NCBI RefSeq assembly: GCF_023516615.1
Contig: NZ_JAMGBF010000019.1
Location: 1-64,000, forward strand
Reading direction: 5' to 3'
Length of the DNA stretch: 64,000 bases
DNA from: Streptomyces panaciradicis
GTDB lineage: Bacteria; Actinomycetota; Actinomycetes; Streptomycetales; Streptomycetaceae
The position numbers and the translations under genes were made by a program. Positions 1 to 8,071 of the stretch are shown here, one piece after another (within the stretch, counting starts at the first letter, position 1; each line of letters begins with the position of its first letter). Below the pieces are notes generated by a model. It had not been told where the DNA came from, made no database searches, and saw only the letters and a list, made by a program, of their open reading frames with translations.

Positions 1-22
1 GAGTAGGACGCCGCCGAACAAT
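1..22 (+). rRNA. rrf: 5S rRNA, 3' end only (partial)
   Basis: The first bases (GAGTAGGACGCCGCCGAAC) match the conserved 3' end of actinobacterial 5S rRNA, whose terminal CCGCCGAAC pairs with the GUUCGGCGG-type 5' end. A terminator hairpin follows immediately, as expected at the end of an rRNA operon. Only about 20 nt are inside the window, so this rests on recall of the 5S consensus; the rest of the operon would lie to the left. Confidence 0.75.
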
Positions 23-29
23 TTTTGAG

Positions 30-66
30 AAAGCCCCCGGCCGGGGATACCGGTCCGGGGGTTTTC
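30..66 (+). terminator. rRNA operon terminator
   Basis: CCCCCGG (34-40) pairs with CCGGGGG (55-61), flanked by AAA on the left and TTTT on the right. A GC-rich stem followed by a U-tract just after the 5S end is a classical intrinsic terminator. Confidence 0.8.
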
Positions 67-89
67 TGCGTTCGGCTACCGTTACGGGC

Positions 90-650
90 ATGACCTACAA
101 AGTCCGTTCCATACACGCCGACGAGTGGCGTGAGGTGAAGGCCCTGCGGCTCGCCGCACTGCAGGATCCCGTCGCGCACCTCGCCTTCCTCGAGACCTAC
201 GAGCAGGCCGCGGCCCGGTCGGACGCGTTCTGGCAGGAGCGGGCGGCCGGCGGGGCCGAAGGGGCGTCCGGAGCGCAGCAGATCGTCGCCGAGGGACCGG
301 ACGGCGAATGGGTCGGGACGCTCACCGTGCTGATGGAGGAGGCCGGCACCACCGACTGGGCCGGGTTTCCGATCGAGCGGCGCCAGGGGCATGTCGTCGG
401 CGTGTTCGTGCGGCCCGAACACCGTGGCATCGGGCTGACCGAGGTGCTGTTCGACGCCGGTCTGGACTGGGCCTGGGCGCAGGGCGCCGAGCAGGTGCGG
501 CTCATCGTGCACGAGGACAACGGGCGGGCCCAGCGGCTGTACCGGAAGGTGGGCTTCGCGCCCACCGGGTTGACCGTGCCGTTGTCGGCGGCCCCGGGCC
601 AGCTGGAGCTGGAGTTCGCCCTGGAACGCGAGGAGCGTGAGGCGGTCTGA
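90..650 (+). CDS. GNAT family N-acetyltransferase
   Basis: 186 aa single-domain GNAT. The acetyl-CoA binding motif A is visible around residues 107-125 (VFVRPEHRGIGL, i.e. R-x-x-G-x-G/A type), and the C-terminal half has the usual N-x-x-A-x-x-L-Y-x-K-x-G-F pattern (NGRAQRLYRKVGF). Substrate cannot be told from sequence; many such orphans acetylate small amines or ribosomal protein N-termini. ATG start at 90, only 24 bp after the rRNA terminator and with no clear ribosome-binding site, so it may be translated from a very short or absent leader. Convergent with the secretion-like cluster, 7 bp apart. Confidence 0.85.
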   Translation: MTYKVRSIHADEWREVKALRLAALQDPVAHLAFLETYEQAAARSDAFWQERAAGGAEGASGAQQIVAEGPDGEWVGTLTVLMEEAGTTDWAGFPIERRQGHVVGVFVRPEHRGIGLTEVLFDAGLDWAWAQGAEQVRLIVHEDNGRAQRLYRKVGFAPTGLTVPLSAAPGQLELEFALEREEREAV

Positions 651-657
651 CGGGCCG

Positions 658-2127
658 CTAGACCGGCAGTTCGTCGTGCGGCCAGCGGGCGCGGCCCTGC
701 TCCCGGGAGCGGAGGAGGGCCAGCGTCGGCAGGCCCCGATCCGCACCCGCGGCCAGCAGCTCCGGCAGTTGGGGCAGCGGCGCCACGGCGGCCACGTCGT
801 CGAGGACGAGCGTGAGTGGTGGGTCGAGGCGACCGGAGGATGACCGTTCGGCCATGCGCCGGCCACGCTCGACCACGCTGGAGACGAGGGCCGTCAGGAG
901 AGGCATCGCCCCTGGATGGGTCCTGGGGTCCTCGATGGATTCCCCCACTACATAAAGCGTGCCCCCTTCGTGGACGAAGGAATCCAAGGCGAGGGCGTCG
1001 GTTCGGTTGGGGGTGCAGGCCTCGCGGATGTTGACGGTGAACAGGGCCGAGAGGGCTCGTCCCGTCAGTTCCTGGGCCATGTCACGGCGTTCGGGGTGGG
1101 CGGTGAGCGCTGCCTCGAGTTCGCCGGCGGAGCCGGGGGACGCCTTGGGGTTCGTACGGAGAATGCGGACCGCGTCCTGGACCTGGGTGCCCTGGGCCCA
1201 GCGGTGGACGTGGCGGATGGTGCGGCCGTCCACCGCGGCGGCGTGCAGATAGGTCCGCAGGAGCGTTTCCGCGGTGGCCGACAGGGCTTCGTCCAGCTTG
1301 GCGGTGGGACGGATCGGGGCGAGTATCGCGGCCGCCCTCTCCGTGGCCGTCTGCTTGTCCTCGCAGCCCGCCGTCGGGGACCAGTGGAGGCGGGCCGGGG
1401 TGTCGCAAAGGTGCGTGGGGTCGTAGAGGTGGACGGGGCCCAGCTTGGCCCGGGCGTCCTTGGTGTCCTGCCACAGGGTCGGGTTGGACGTGACGACCAC
1501 GGCGGGGCCCTCGGCGTCCCGTACGGCCTGCGTGGCCGTCGCCTGGCGGCTCGCGGGTGGGCCGTAGTGCACGATGGGCACCCTGGGGTGCTGGAGCACT
1601 TCGGTCGGCTGGGGCAGGACGGGCTCGGCCCGGGGGAGCGGCACCTCGTGGATCTCCGCCACAGGGGGCAGCGGCCGGGCCTCCGGCTCGGGCTCCGGTA
1701 CGATCACCGCCGCCGTGGCCCGCTCGAGCGCCGCCGACCGCTCCAGGCGCCGCCTCGTGCGCCCGGCCCGCCATCTGGCCACCGTCCCCATGAGGAACAC
1801 CGTCAGCACGAACAGCACCATCAGCTGACCGATGAACAGGCCCCAGAACAGCCCGTACCCGGAGAGCTGCGTCGGCGGCGTGTCCGGCCAGGCGCCGGTG
1901 ATGTCGTGCGGGTGGCCGATGAGGTGGCGCATGGCGAGGGGCGTACGGGTGAAGGTCACGCCGTCCGGCCAGGAGCCCTGGGCGAACAGCCCCGCCAGCC
2001 CCGTCGCCGACCACACCAGCAGGGTCATGCCGAGGAGGAAGGCGAGCAGGCCGACCAACAGGCCGTCCGGGATGCCGCCCTGGCTCTCCCGGTCGTCCCG
2101 TCGTCGCCGGTCGTCCGGTCTGACCAC
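658..2127 (-). CDS. TraG/TraD-like coupling-type ATPase with degenerate P-loop
   Basis: 489 aa, last gene of the leftward secretion-like cluster. Residues about 22-48 and 92-117 are two hydrophobic segments; a Pro/Glu-rich linker follows. The C-terminal half resembles the TraD/TraG 'TraM-recognition' region, with a Walker B-like LTLVLDDVAAVAPLP and a nearby ALLRSREQGRARW helix. Where the family has a GxxGxGKT P-loop, this protein shows GPPASRQAT, lacking the Lys-Thr pair, so ATP hydrolysis is doubtful. GTG start chosen because GGGAGG lies 7 nt upstream and the preceding gene ends 13 bp away. Probably a structural or regulatory coupling subunit; function is inferred from context. Confidence 0.7.
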   Translation of the reverse strand: MVRPDDRRRRDDRESQGGIPDGLLVGLLAFLLGMTLLVWSATGLAGLFAQGSWPDGVTFTRTPLAMRHLIGHPHDITGAWPDTPPTQLSGYGLFWGLFIGQLMVLFVLTVFLMGTVARWRAGRTRRRLERSAALERATAAVIVPEPEPEARPLPPVAEIHEVPLPRAEPVLPQPTEVLQHPRVPIVHYGPPASRQATATQAVRDAEGPAVVVTSNPTLWQDTKDARAKLGPVHLYDPTHLCDTPARLHWSPTAGCEDKQTATERAAAILAPIRPTAKLDEALSATAETLLRTYLHAAAVDGRTIRHVHRWAQGTQVQDAVRILRTNPKASPGSAGELEAALTAHPERRDMAQELTGRALSALFTVNIREACTPNRTDALALDSFVHEGGTLYVVGESIEDPRTHPGAMPLLTALVSSVVERGRRMAERSSSGRLDPPLTLVLDDVAAVAPLPQLPELLAAGADRGLPTLALLRSREQGRARWPHDELPV

Positions 2128-2139
2128 GTCCGCCTCCCG

Positions 2140-3561
2140 CTACGCCACCGTCGATTCGGACGTGCCGTCGTAGTCGCTCAGATGCTGTTCCACGAAGGCC
2201 GCGGCCCGCTCCTCCGCCTCCAGTTCGGCGGCGCGCAGGGCGTCGTCGGCCAGATCGCTGGAGGACTCCGTCATCGCGCGGTCGGTGAAGACCAGAGGGC
2301 GTTCCGTCTCCGTGACCAGGTGTTTGACCACCTGGACATTGCCGTTGACGTCCCAGACCGCGATACCGGGCGTGAGGGTGGGGATGATCTCCACCGCCCA
2401 CCTGGGCAGGCCGAGCACCCGTCCTGTCGCCCGGGCCTCGTCGGCCTTCTGGGCGTAGATCGTCCGGGTCGACGCCATCTTCAGGATCGCCGCCGCCTCC
2501 TTGGCGGCCGCGCCGTCGACGACGTCGGACAGGTGGTGGACGACCGCCACGAAGGACAGGCCGAGCCGGCGCCCGAACTTCAGCAGCCGCTGGAACAGCT
2601 GCGCCACGAACGGGCTGCTGATGATGTGCCAGGCCTCCTCGACCAGGAAGACGCGCTTCTTGCGGTCGGGACGGATCCAGGTGTGCTCCAGCCACACGCC
2701 GACGATCGCCATCAGGATCGGCATGGCGATGGAGTTGCGGTCGATGTGGGACAGGTCGAAGACGATCAGCGGCGCGTCCAGGTCGATGCCGACCGTCGTC
2801 GGGCCGTCGAACATGCCGCGCAGGTCACCGTCGACGAGCCGGTCCAGCACCAGCGCCACGTCCAGGCCCCACGCCCGTACGTCCTCTATGTCGACGTTCA
2901 TCGCCTCGGCGGACTCCGGCTCCGGGTGCCGTAGCTGCTCGACGATGTCCGTGAGGATCGGCTGGCGTTCGACGATCGTCTCGTTGACGTAGGCGTGCGC
3001 GACCTTGAGGGCGAAGCCGGAGCGTTCGTCCAGGCCGTGGCCCATCGCGACCTCGATGATCGTCCGGAGCAGCGCGAGCTGGCCGGTCGTCGTGATCGAG
3101 GGGTCGAGGGGGTTGAGCCGGATGCCGTGGTCCAGGGCGGCCATCGGGTCCAGCCGGATGGGAGTTATCCCCAGCTCCTCCGCGATGAGGTTCCACTCGC
3201 CGACGCCGTCCTCGCCCTGGGCGTCGAGGACGACGACCTGGCGGTCCTTGAAGCGCAGCTGCCGCAGGACGTACGTCTTCTCCAGGGCCGACTTGCCGTT
3301 GCCGGACTCGCCGAGGACGAGCCAGTGGGGGGCGGGCAGCTGCTGGCCGTAGAGCTGGAAGGGGTCGTAGATGTAGCCCTTGCCGGAGTAGACCTCGCGG
3401 CCGATGATCACGCCCGAGTCGCCGAGGCCGGGGGCGGCCGTCGGCAGGTAGACGGCCTGGGCCTGGCCGGTGGACGTGCGCACGGGCAGGCGGGTCGTCT
3501 CGACCTTCCCGAAGAGGAAGGACGTGAAGGCGTCGGTGAGGACGGACAGCGGATCCCGCAT
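2140..3561 (-). CDS. VirB4/TraC-like conjugation ATPase
   Basis: 473 aa cytoplasmic ATPase of the VirB4/TraE family. Walker A GESGNGKS is at residues 84-91, Walker B KRVFLVEEAW near 290-300, followed by a typical sensor segment (GRRLGLSFVAVVHHLSD). These proteins energise pilus assembly or substrate transfer in type IV secretion machines. The ATG at 3561 (MRDPLSVL) was chosen over an upstream start because it sits 14 bp after the previous stop codon with an AGGGG site; the upstream extension would overlap the previous gene and is rich in Arg/His. It is the only gene in the cluster with an intact P-loop. Confidence 0.8.
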   Translation of the reverse strand: MRDPLSVLTDAFTSFLFGKVETTRLPVRTSTGQAQAVYLPTAAPGLGDSGVIIGREVYSGKGYIYDPFQLYGQQLPAPHWLVLGESGNGKSALEKTYVLRQLRFKDRQVVVLDAQGEDGVGEWNLIAEELGITPIRLDPMAALDHGIRLNPLDPSITTTGQLALLRTIIEVAMGHGLDERSGFALKVAHAYVNETIVERQPILTDIVEQLRHPEPESAEAMNVDIEDVRAWGLDVALVLDRLVDGDLRGMFDGPTTVGIDLDAPLIVFDLSHIDRNSIAMPILMAIVGVWLEHTWIRPDRKKRVFLVEEAWHIISSPFVAQLFQRLLKFGRRLGLSFVAVVHHLSDVVDGAAAKEAAAILKMASTRTIYAQKADEARATGRVLGLPRWAVEIIPTLTPGIAVWDVNGNVQVVKHLVTETERPLVFTDRAMTESSSDLADDALRAAELEAEERAAAFVEQHLSDYDGTSESTVA

Positions 3562-3575
3562 CGGCGAATCAGCCC

Positions 3576-5135
3576 CTACCTTCGAATGCCGGTGGCGAAC
3601 GGAAGCGTGTTCACGAAGGCACGGTGGTGCTCGCGATCGCACCACTCCAGCTTCAGGTACGACTTTCCGGCCGAGGCGCGGATGGTCCGCTTGTCGCGGG
3701 CCAGCGCCTCGGGAGAGCGGGAGGAGACGGTGATGTAGCCGACCAGGTTGACGCCGGCGGCGCCGCTGGCGAGGTCCTCGCCGCGCTGGTCTAGGCGGGT
3801 GTGGGCGGCCACGTCACGGGGGTCGACGGTGCGGTTCATCTTGGCGGCGCGGCTCGCCTCCGCCTCGTCGTTGGTCTTCTCGGTCAGCATGCGCTCGATG
3901 GCGACCTCGGTGGGTTCCAGGTCCATCGTGACGGCGACCGTACGGATCACGTCCGGGGTGTGGACCAGCAGCGGGGCCAGGAAGTTGACGCCCACCGGGG
4001 TCATCGGCCACTCCTTCACCCAGGCGGTGGCGTGGCACCAGGGGGCGCGGGTGGAGGACTCCCGGGTCTTCGCCTGGAGGAACGTGGGCTCCATGGCGTC
4101 GAGCTCGGCCGGCCAGGCGTTGCGCTTGGTCATCGCCTGGATGTGGTCGATGGGGTGGTCGGGGTCGTACATGGAGTGGATGAGGGAGGCGAGGCGGCCC
4201 TGGCCGAGGGGCTGGCGGACACGGATGTCGGCCTCCTGCAGGCGCGAGCAGATGTCGGTCAGCTCGCGGGCCATGACGACCGCAAGACCCGCGTCGCGGT
4301 CGACCTTGCGGCCGTTGTGCGGGCGGGCCGCCCGCGCCATCGCCTGGGCCTCGGCGGCCAGTTCGCGGGTGTAGTGCATGCAGGCGACCAGGTAGGCGCG
4401 GTGCTGCTCGCTGCTGGTCGACACCATGGACTGGAGTTGGTCGTACGACTGCTGCAGCCAGCCCGGGGCCTTCTCGTCGCCGCGGACGGCGACGTCCTTG
4501 GCGTGGGCGTCGGGGTCGGCCGGCAGGGTGCGGGCGAGCATCTGCAGGCGGGTGACGAAGCCGTCGCCGTTGGCGACGTGCTTGAGCAGGGTGCCGAAGC
4601 GGTCGACGAGTGCTTCCTGGTCCTCGGAGTCGCGCAGGCCGACGCCGGGGCCCTCGATCTCGATGGCGGCGGTGACGGTCCTGCGGTCCGCGTGCAGCAG
4701 GACGGCGATCTCGTCGGGCCCGAAGGGGGCGGCGAGCCAGTTGATGCGGCCGATGCCGGGCGGCGGGCCGATCTCGATCTCTCGGCCGTCCAGGCGCGTG
4801 CCGGCTTCCATGACGCCGGAGCGGTAGAGGGTGCCCTGCTTCAGGGTGCGCTTGTAACTGCGGTTGATCTCGAACCACTTGTAGAACGTGCGGTGCTTGT
4901 ACGGCACGTAGACCGCCGCCAGCGCGAGCAGCGGGAAGCCCATCAGCAGCACGATGCGCAGGGAGAGGACCGGGACGAGGAGCCCGCACATCATGCCGAG
5001 GAACGCGCCGATGATGATCAGCGCGATCTCGCCGGACTCGCGGTTCCGGCCGACGATCGCGTTCGGCCGGGCGCGGCCGATGAGATACGTACGGCGGGGC
5101 GTGACCGGATGGGACAGGTGGGACTCGGTCGTCAA
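3576..5135 (-). CDS. SCO6880-family protein (type IV secretion-like, PrgI-type N-terminus)
   Basis: 519 aa. Two adjacent membrane segments at about residues 37-80 are followed by a ~430 aa soluble part without a P-loop, the layout of the SCO6880 family (a PrgI-like membrane protein fused to a degenerate VirB4 N-domain). In conjugation systems this partner sits beside the VirB4 ATPase, as here. TTG start: it overlaps the upstream stop codon (TTGA) and has a strong GGGAGGTGAAGGG site just upstream, so translation is coupled. No catalytic role is visible. Confidence 0.75.
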   Translation of the reverse strand: MTTESHLSHPVTPRRTYLIGRARPNAIVGRNRESGEIALIIIGAFLGMMCGLLVPVLSLRIVLLMGFPLLALAAVYVPYKHRTFYKWFEINRSYKRTLKQGTLYRSGVMEAGTRLDGREIEIGPPPGIGRINWLAAPFGPDEIAVLLHADRRTVTAAIEIEGPGVGLRDSEDQEALVDRFGTLLKHVANGDGFVTRLQMLARTLPADPDAHAKDVAVRGDEKAPGWLQQSYDQLQSMVSTSSEQHRAYLVACMHYTRELAAEAQAMARAARPHNGRKVDRDAGLAVVMARELTDICSRLQEADIRVRQPLGQGRLASLIHSMYDPDHPIDHIQAMTKRNAWPAELDAMEPTFLQAKTRESSTRAPWCHATAWVKEWPMTPVGVNFLAPLLVHTPDVIRTVAVTMDLEPTEVAIERMLTEKTNDEAEASRAAKMNRTVDPRDVAAHTRLDQRGEDLASGAAGVNLVGYITVSSRSPEALARDKRTIRASAGKSYLKLEWCDREHHRAFVNTLPFATGIRR

Positions 5136-6472
5136 CGCCCTTCACCTCCCGTGCGGTTGGTACTGCTGTTGCGGGTGTTGCTGGCATGCGGGGTGTTCAC
5201 CGGGCTCGCCGAGCGGGGTGCGGGTGCGGCGGAGGGGACAGTTCCGCCGCCACCACCGGTCGGGGTGCGGGTGCTGTGGGCGGCGACGCCGCCGCTGACC
5301 GGGTTGGCCGGGCGGGGGCCGCCGCCGGAGGACGACTGGCCGCCGCCTCCGTTGTCGTTGGCGCGGGTGCTGTGGGTCTTGATGCCCTGCGCGACCATGT
5401 TCGCCGGGGAGCTGATGACGGCCGCCGCCTTGCCTTCGGCGCCCTGCATGATGCGGTTGTTGCGGCCGCTGGCGATCTCGTCGCCGAAGCCGGGGACGAA
5501 GCGGTAGATCATCGCGCTGGCGAAGATGGCCAGCAGGATGATGGCGAGGCCGGAGACGACGGCGGAGAAGGAGTCGGGGCCGTTGGCGGAGGACAGCGCG
5601 CCCGCGAGGCCCAGCACGATCACGATGATCGGCTTGACCAGGATGACGGCGATCATGATGCCCGCCCAGCGGCGGACGTGGCCCCAGAGGTTCTTGTCGA
5701 CCAGGCCGGCGTAGACGACGGTGCCGAGGAGGGCGCCGACGTAGAGGAGCGCGGCTCTGATGACGAGCTCCAGCCAGAGGACGCCGGCGGCGAGGATGCT
5801 GACCAGCGACACGACGATCAGCATGATGGGGCCGCCGCCGATGTCGGTGCCCTTGTTCAGGGCGCCGGAGAAGGTGCCGAAGAAGACGTCGGTCTGGTCG
5901 CCGGTGGCCTTCGCCAGCACATCGGTGACGCCGTCCGCGGCCGATACGACGGTGTACAGGATCAGGGGCGTGAACGCCGACGCCAGGACCGTCAGCCAGA
6001 GGAAGCCGACGGCCTCCGAGATGGCGGTGGTGAGCGGCACACCGCGGACGGCCCGCTTGGCCACGGCCAGCAGCCAGAGCACGAGGGTCAGGATCGTCGA
6101 CGCCGCGAAGACGACCGCGTACTGCTGGAGGAACTTCTGGTTCGTGAAGTCGACGTTCGCGGTCTCCTTCACGGCCCCACTGAGCTTGTCGATGGTCCAG
6201 GAGGCGGCTTTGGCGCAGCCTTGGGCGAGCGAGGACAGAGGGTCGAGCGTCGAGGTGAGGCTGGGGGTGTTGGTACCGGTGGTGCCCTTGTCCCCGTTGC
6301 CTCGCTCGCAGTACTTCTTGGCCGGGCCGGCGATGAGGGAGCAGGGGTCGCTGCTCTTCGTCGCGGTCGGGCTCGGCTCGGCGACGGCACGGGCTGCCAG
6401 CAATACGGCTGCTGTTTGTACGGCAGCCACCAGACCGGTGAGCTTGAGCGCGCGGTGCCGGCTACCGGGCAT
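5132..6472 (-). CDS. polytopic VirB6/TrbL-like membrane protein
   Basis: 446 aa. An N-terminal signal/anchor (about residues 9-30) precedes a Cys-containing extracytoplasmic stretch, then at least five hydrophobic helices between about 110 and 340, and a Gly/Ser/Asn-rich C-tail. This is the pattern of TrbL/VirB6 channel proteins. ATG at 6472 chosen: GGAGGG lies 7 nt upstream and the start overlaps the end of the upstream gene by 11 bp, so the two are coupled. Likely the inner-membrane channel of the cluster; assignment is by topology and context. Confidence 0.7.
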   Translation of the reverse strand: MPGSRHRALKLTGLVAAVQTAAVLLAARAVAEPSPTATKSSDPCSLIAGPAKKYCERGNGDKGTTGTNTPSLTSTLDPLSSLAQGCAKAASWTIDKLSGAVKETANVDFTNQKFLQQYAVVFAASTILTLVLWLLAVAKRAVRGVPLTTAISEAVGFLWLTVLASAFTPLILYTVVSAADGVTDVLAKATGDQTDVFFGTFSGALNKGTDIGGGPIMLIVVSLVSILAAGVLWLELVIRAALLYVGALLGTVVYAGLVDKNLWGHVRRWAGIMIAVILVKPIIVIVLGLAGALSSANGPDSFSAVVSGLAIILLAIFASAMIYRFVPGFGDEIASGRNNRIMQGAEGKAAAVISSPANMVAQGIKTHSTRANDNGGGGQSSSGGGPRPANPVSGGVAAHSTRTPTGGGGGTVPSAAPAPRSASPVNTPHASNTRNSSTNRTGGEGR

Positions 6473-7262
6473 AGGTGAACCCTCCGAACTCCTTGACCGC
6501 CTTGCCGATCTCATCGGCTCCCGAGACGGGGTTGTCATCGGTGACGGGGGTAGGGCCAGTCTTTTGGCTGCTCGCGAGGACCTTCCAGTCGCCGCCGCTC
6601 CAGTTCAGCTTCATGGTCACGGTGAACCAGCCGCTGGTGACGGGGTTGGTCGAGTCCCGACCGGCCAGCCCGAAGAGGCCGCTGCACCAGACCTCGACCG
6701 TGGCCGCGTCGGCGCTGAACGAGGTGACCTTGGTGCCCGCGGGCAGCGTCCGATTCACGAACGTGGTTCCGGCAGGGGCACTGCCATCGTTGTTGAGGCC
6801 GATCTTCTTCAGGAAGTCCGCTGAGTAATCAGCGTCGAACCCGGACTGCAGACGGGTGACGGCGCTGGGGTCGGCGACGGTCTGCACGATCTCGTGGCGA
6901 CGGGAGGCGTTGAACATGCCTTCGGAGCCAAGGGCGGAGGCGTAATTGGCCGCTGCACTCTCAGCCCCCTGCTGATCATGCGCGAACCCGGCAGGAATGC
7001 CCGCCGCCTTCCCCGCCACCGGCTTCGTCCCGCTCGCCGCCGTCGATGCGCTGTCCGGCTTGTCCCCCGCGCTGGTCGACGAAGAGGAATCGTCTCCTCC
7101 GCGGTTCGCGAAGGCGATCGCGGCGATGAGGAGGACCACCACGCCGACCACTGTGACCAGGCTCCGGGACGACGTGCGGCCACCTCGCCGCGCGCCCCCG
7201 TACACGTCGCCGCCGCTGTCGGGCAGACGGGTCCGGGTCTGCCCCTCGTCTCCGAGACTCAT
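6462..7262 (-). CDS. single-pass membrane protein, conjugation-cluster associated
   Basis: 266 aa. A cytoplasmic N-terminus of about 30 residues is followed by one strong membrane segment (LVTVVGVVVLLIAAIAFA), a Ser/Asp/Gly linker, and a ~180 aa extracytoplasmic domain containing NYASALGS and WKVLASSQK motifs. It resembles the VirB8-like/TcpC-type proteins that sit between pilin-like and channel genes, but no family signature is certain. ATG at 7262 preferred over an upstream start at 7358 because the upstream extension looks like shadow sequence and an AGAGGG site precedes the ATG. Confidence 0.65.
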   Translation of the reverse strand: MSLGDEGQTRTRLPDSGGDVYGGARRGGRTSSRSLVTVVGVVVLLIAAIAFANRGGDDSSSSTSAGDKPDSASTAASGTKPVAGKAAGIPAGFAHDQQGAESAAANYASALGSEGMFNASRRHEIVQTVADPSAVTRLQSGFDADYSADFLKKIGLNNDGSAPAGTTFVNRTLPAGTKVTSFSADAATVEVWCSGLFGLAGRDSTNPVTSGWFTVTMKLNWSGGDWKVLASSQKTGPTPVTDDNPVSGADEIGKAVKEFGGFTYAR

Positions 7263-7406
7263 GCCGCGTACGCCCTCTCCACCTCGTAGACATACGACGG
7301 TAGCCGTGCTGGATGCCGCGCGGGCGCGGTGTGGTGACTCGACATCAGGGAAACGCAACCTCGGCCGGGGAGCACGACGGGCGGGTGGGGGAGGAGGGAA
7401 CGCCTG

Positions 7407-7715
7407 CTAGACGGCCATGCCGTACACGATGGTGAAGAGCGTGCCCAGGGAGCCGATGATGAATACGCCGGTGAGGCCGGCGATGATGAGGCCCTTGCCC
7501 TGCTCCGCGCTGAAGGTGTCCCGCAGGGCGGTCGCGCCGATGCGCTGCTTGGCCGCACCCCAGACCGCGATGCCCAGGCAGAGCAGGATGGCCACCGCCA
7601 TCACGACCTCGATCATGACCTTGGCCTCGTTGCCCAGGCTGCCGAAGGGGCCCCAGTCCGGAGCGATCCCGCCGATGATGGTGTTGATGTCTCCCTTGTC
7701 GGCCGCAAAGAGCAT
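7407..7715 (-). CDS. small two-helix membrane protein, pilin (VirB2/TrbC)-like
   Basis: About 102 aa with two hydrophobic helices (near residues 35-55 and 75-100) separated by a short basic loop, a layout typical of VirB2/TrbC pilin subunits, although no cleavable signal peptide is evident. First gene of the leftward cluster, separated from the next by about 145 bp. An alternative GTG start at 7724 adds three residues; the ATG at 7715 is favoured because the AGGGG site lies only 2 nt from the GTG. The pilin role is inferred from size, topology and position. Confidence 0.65.
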   Translation of the reverse strand: MLFAADKGDINTIIGGIAPDWGPFGSLGNEAKVMIEVVMAVAILLCLGIAVWGAAKQRIGATALRDTFSAEQGKGLIIAGLTGVFIIGSLGTLFTIVYGMAV

Positions 7716-7751
7716 GTAAGTCACCGCCCCTGGTGGGTAGTTCCGCAGTTC

Positions 7752-7772
7752 CCTCTGCCGGGTGTGCAGAGG
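7752..7772 (-). promoter_or_regulatory. inverted repeat in leader of the secretion-like cluster
   Basis: CCTCTGC (7752-7758) and GCAGAGG (7766-7772) form a perfect 7 bp inverted repeat 37 bp upstream of the pilin-like gene. The rest of the 7725-8071 gap holds no gene I can support; it must contain the promoter of the leftward cluster. Confidence 0.35.
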
Positions 7773-8023
7773 TCTGGCTCATTCTCGCCGACAATGCCGC
7801 GGTCGTATGTCGACTTGGCGTCATTGCCTGGCGGGTTTCGTACGAAAAGCACGCTCGGTCACTCTGTGTATCACGGCAGGTCACGCCGGGCAATGAGGCC
7901 TGAGCGGAACCTGTGTGTGGTTCAGTCGTTGACCCCTTCTGTGACCTGGGCCGGTTCTGACGGCTGGTCGGGTGAGTGGTCGCGCCGGTGTTCTCCGGGT
8001 GAAGGGTAACCCGCGCGCGCGGA

Positions 8024-8053
8024 CGAGCCGCGACCCATACCGGCCGCGGCTCG
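8024..8053 (-). terminator. candidate terminator of the S53 peptidase gene
   Basis: CGAGCCGCG (8024-8032) pairs with CGCGGCTCG (8045-8053), a perfect 9 bp GC stem with a 12 nt loop, about 20 bp past the stop codon of the peptidase gene. There is no U-tract, which is common for Streptomyces terminators. Confidence 0.55.
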
Positions 8054-8071
8054 CTCGCTGGTGACGGAGAG

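Noticed and set aside
916..2934. 672-codon open frame on the plus strand opposite the TraG/VirB4-like genes
   Set aside because: Arg/Gly/Val/Pro-rich composition without domains; it mirrors the strongly GC3-biased minus-strand genes, which have clear motifs.
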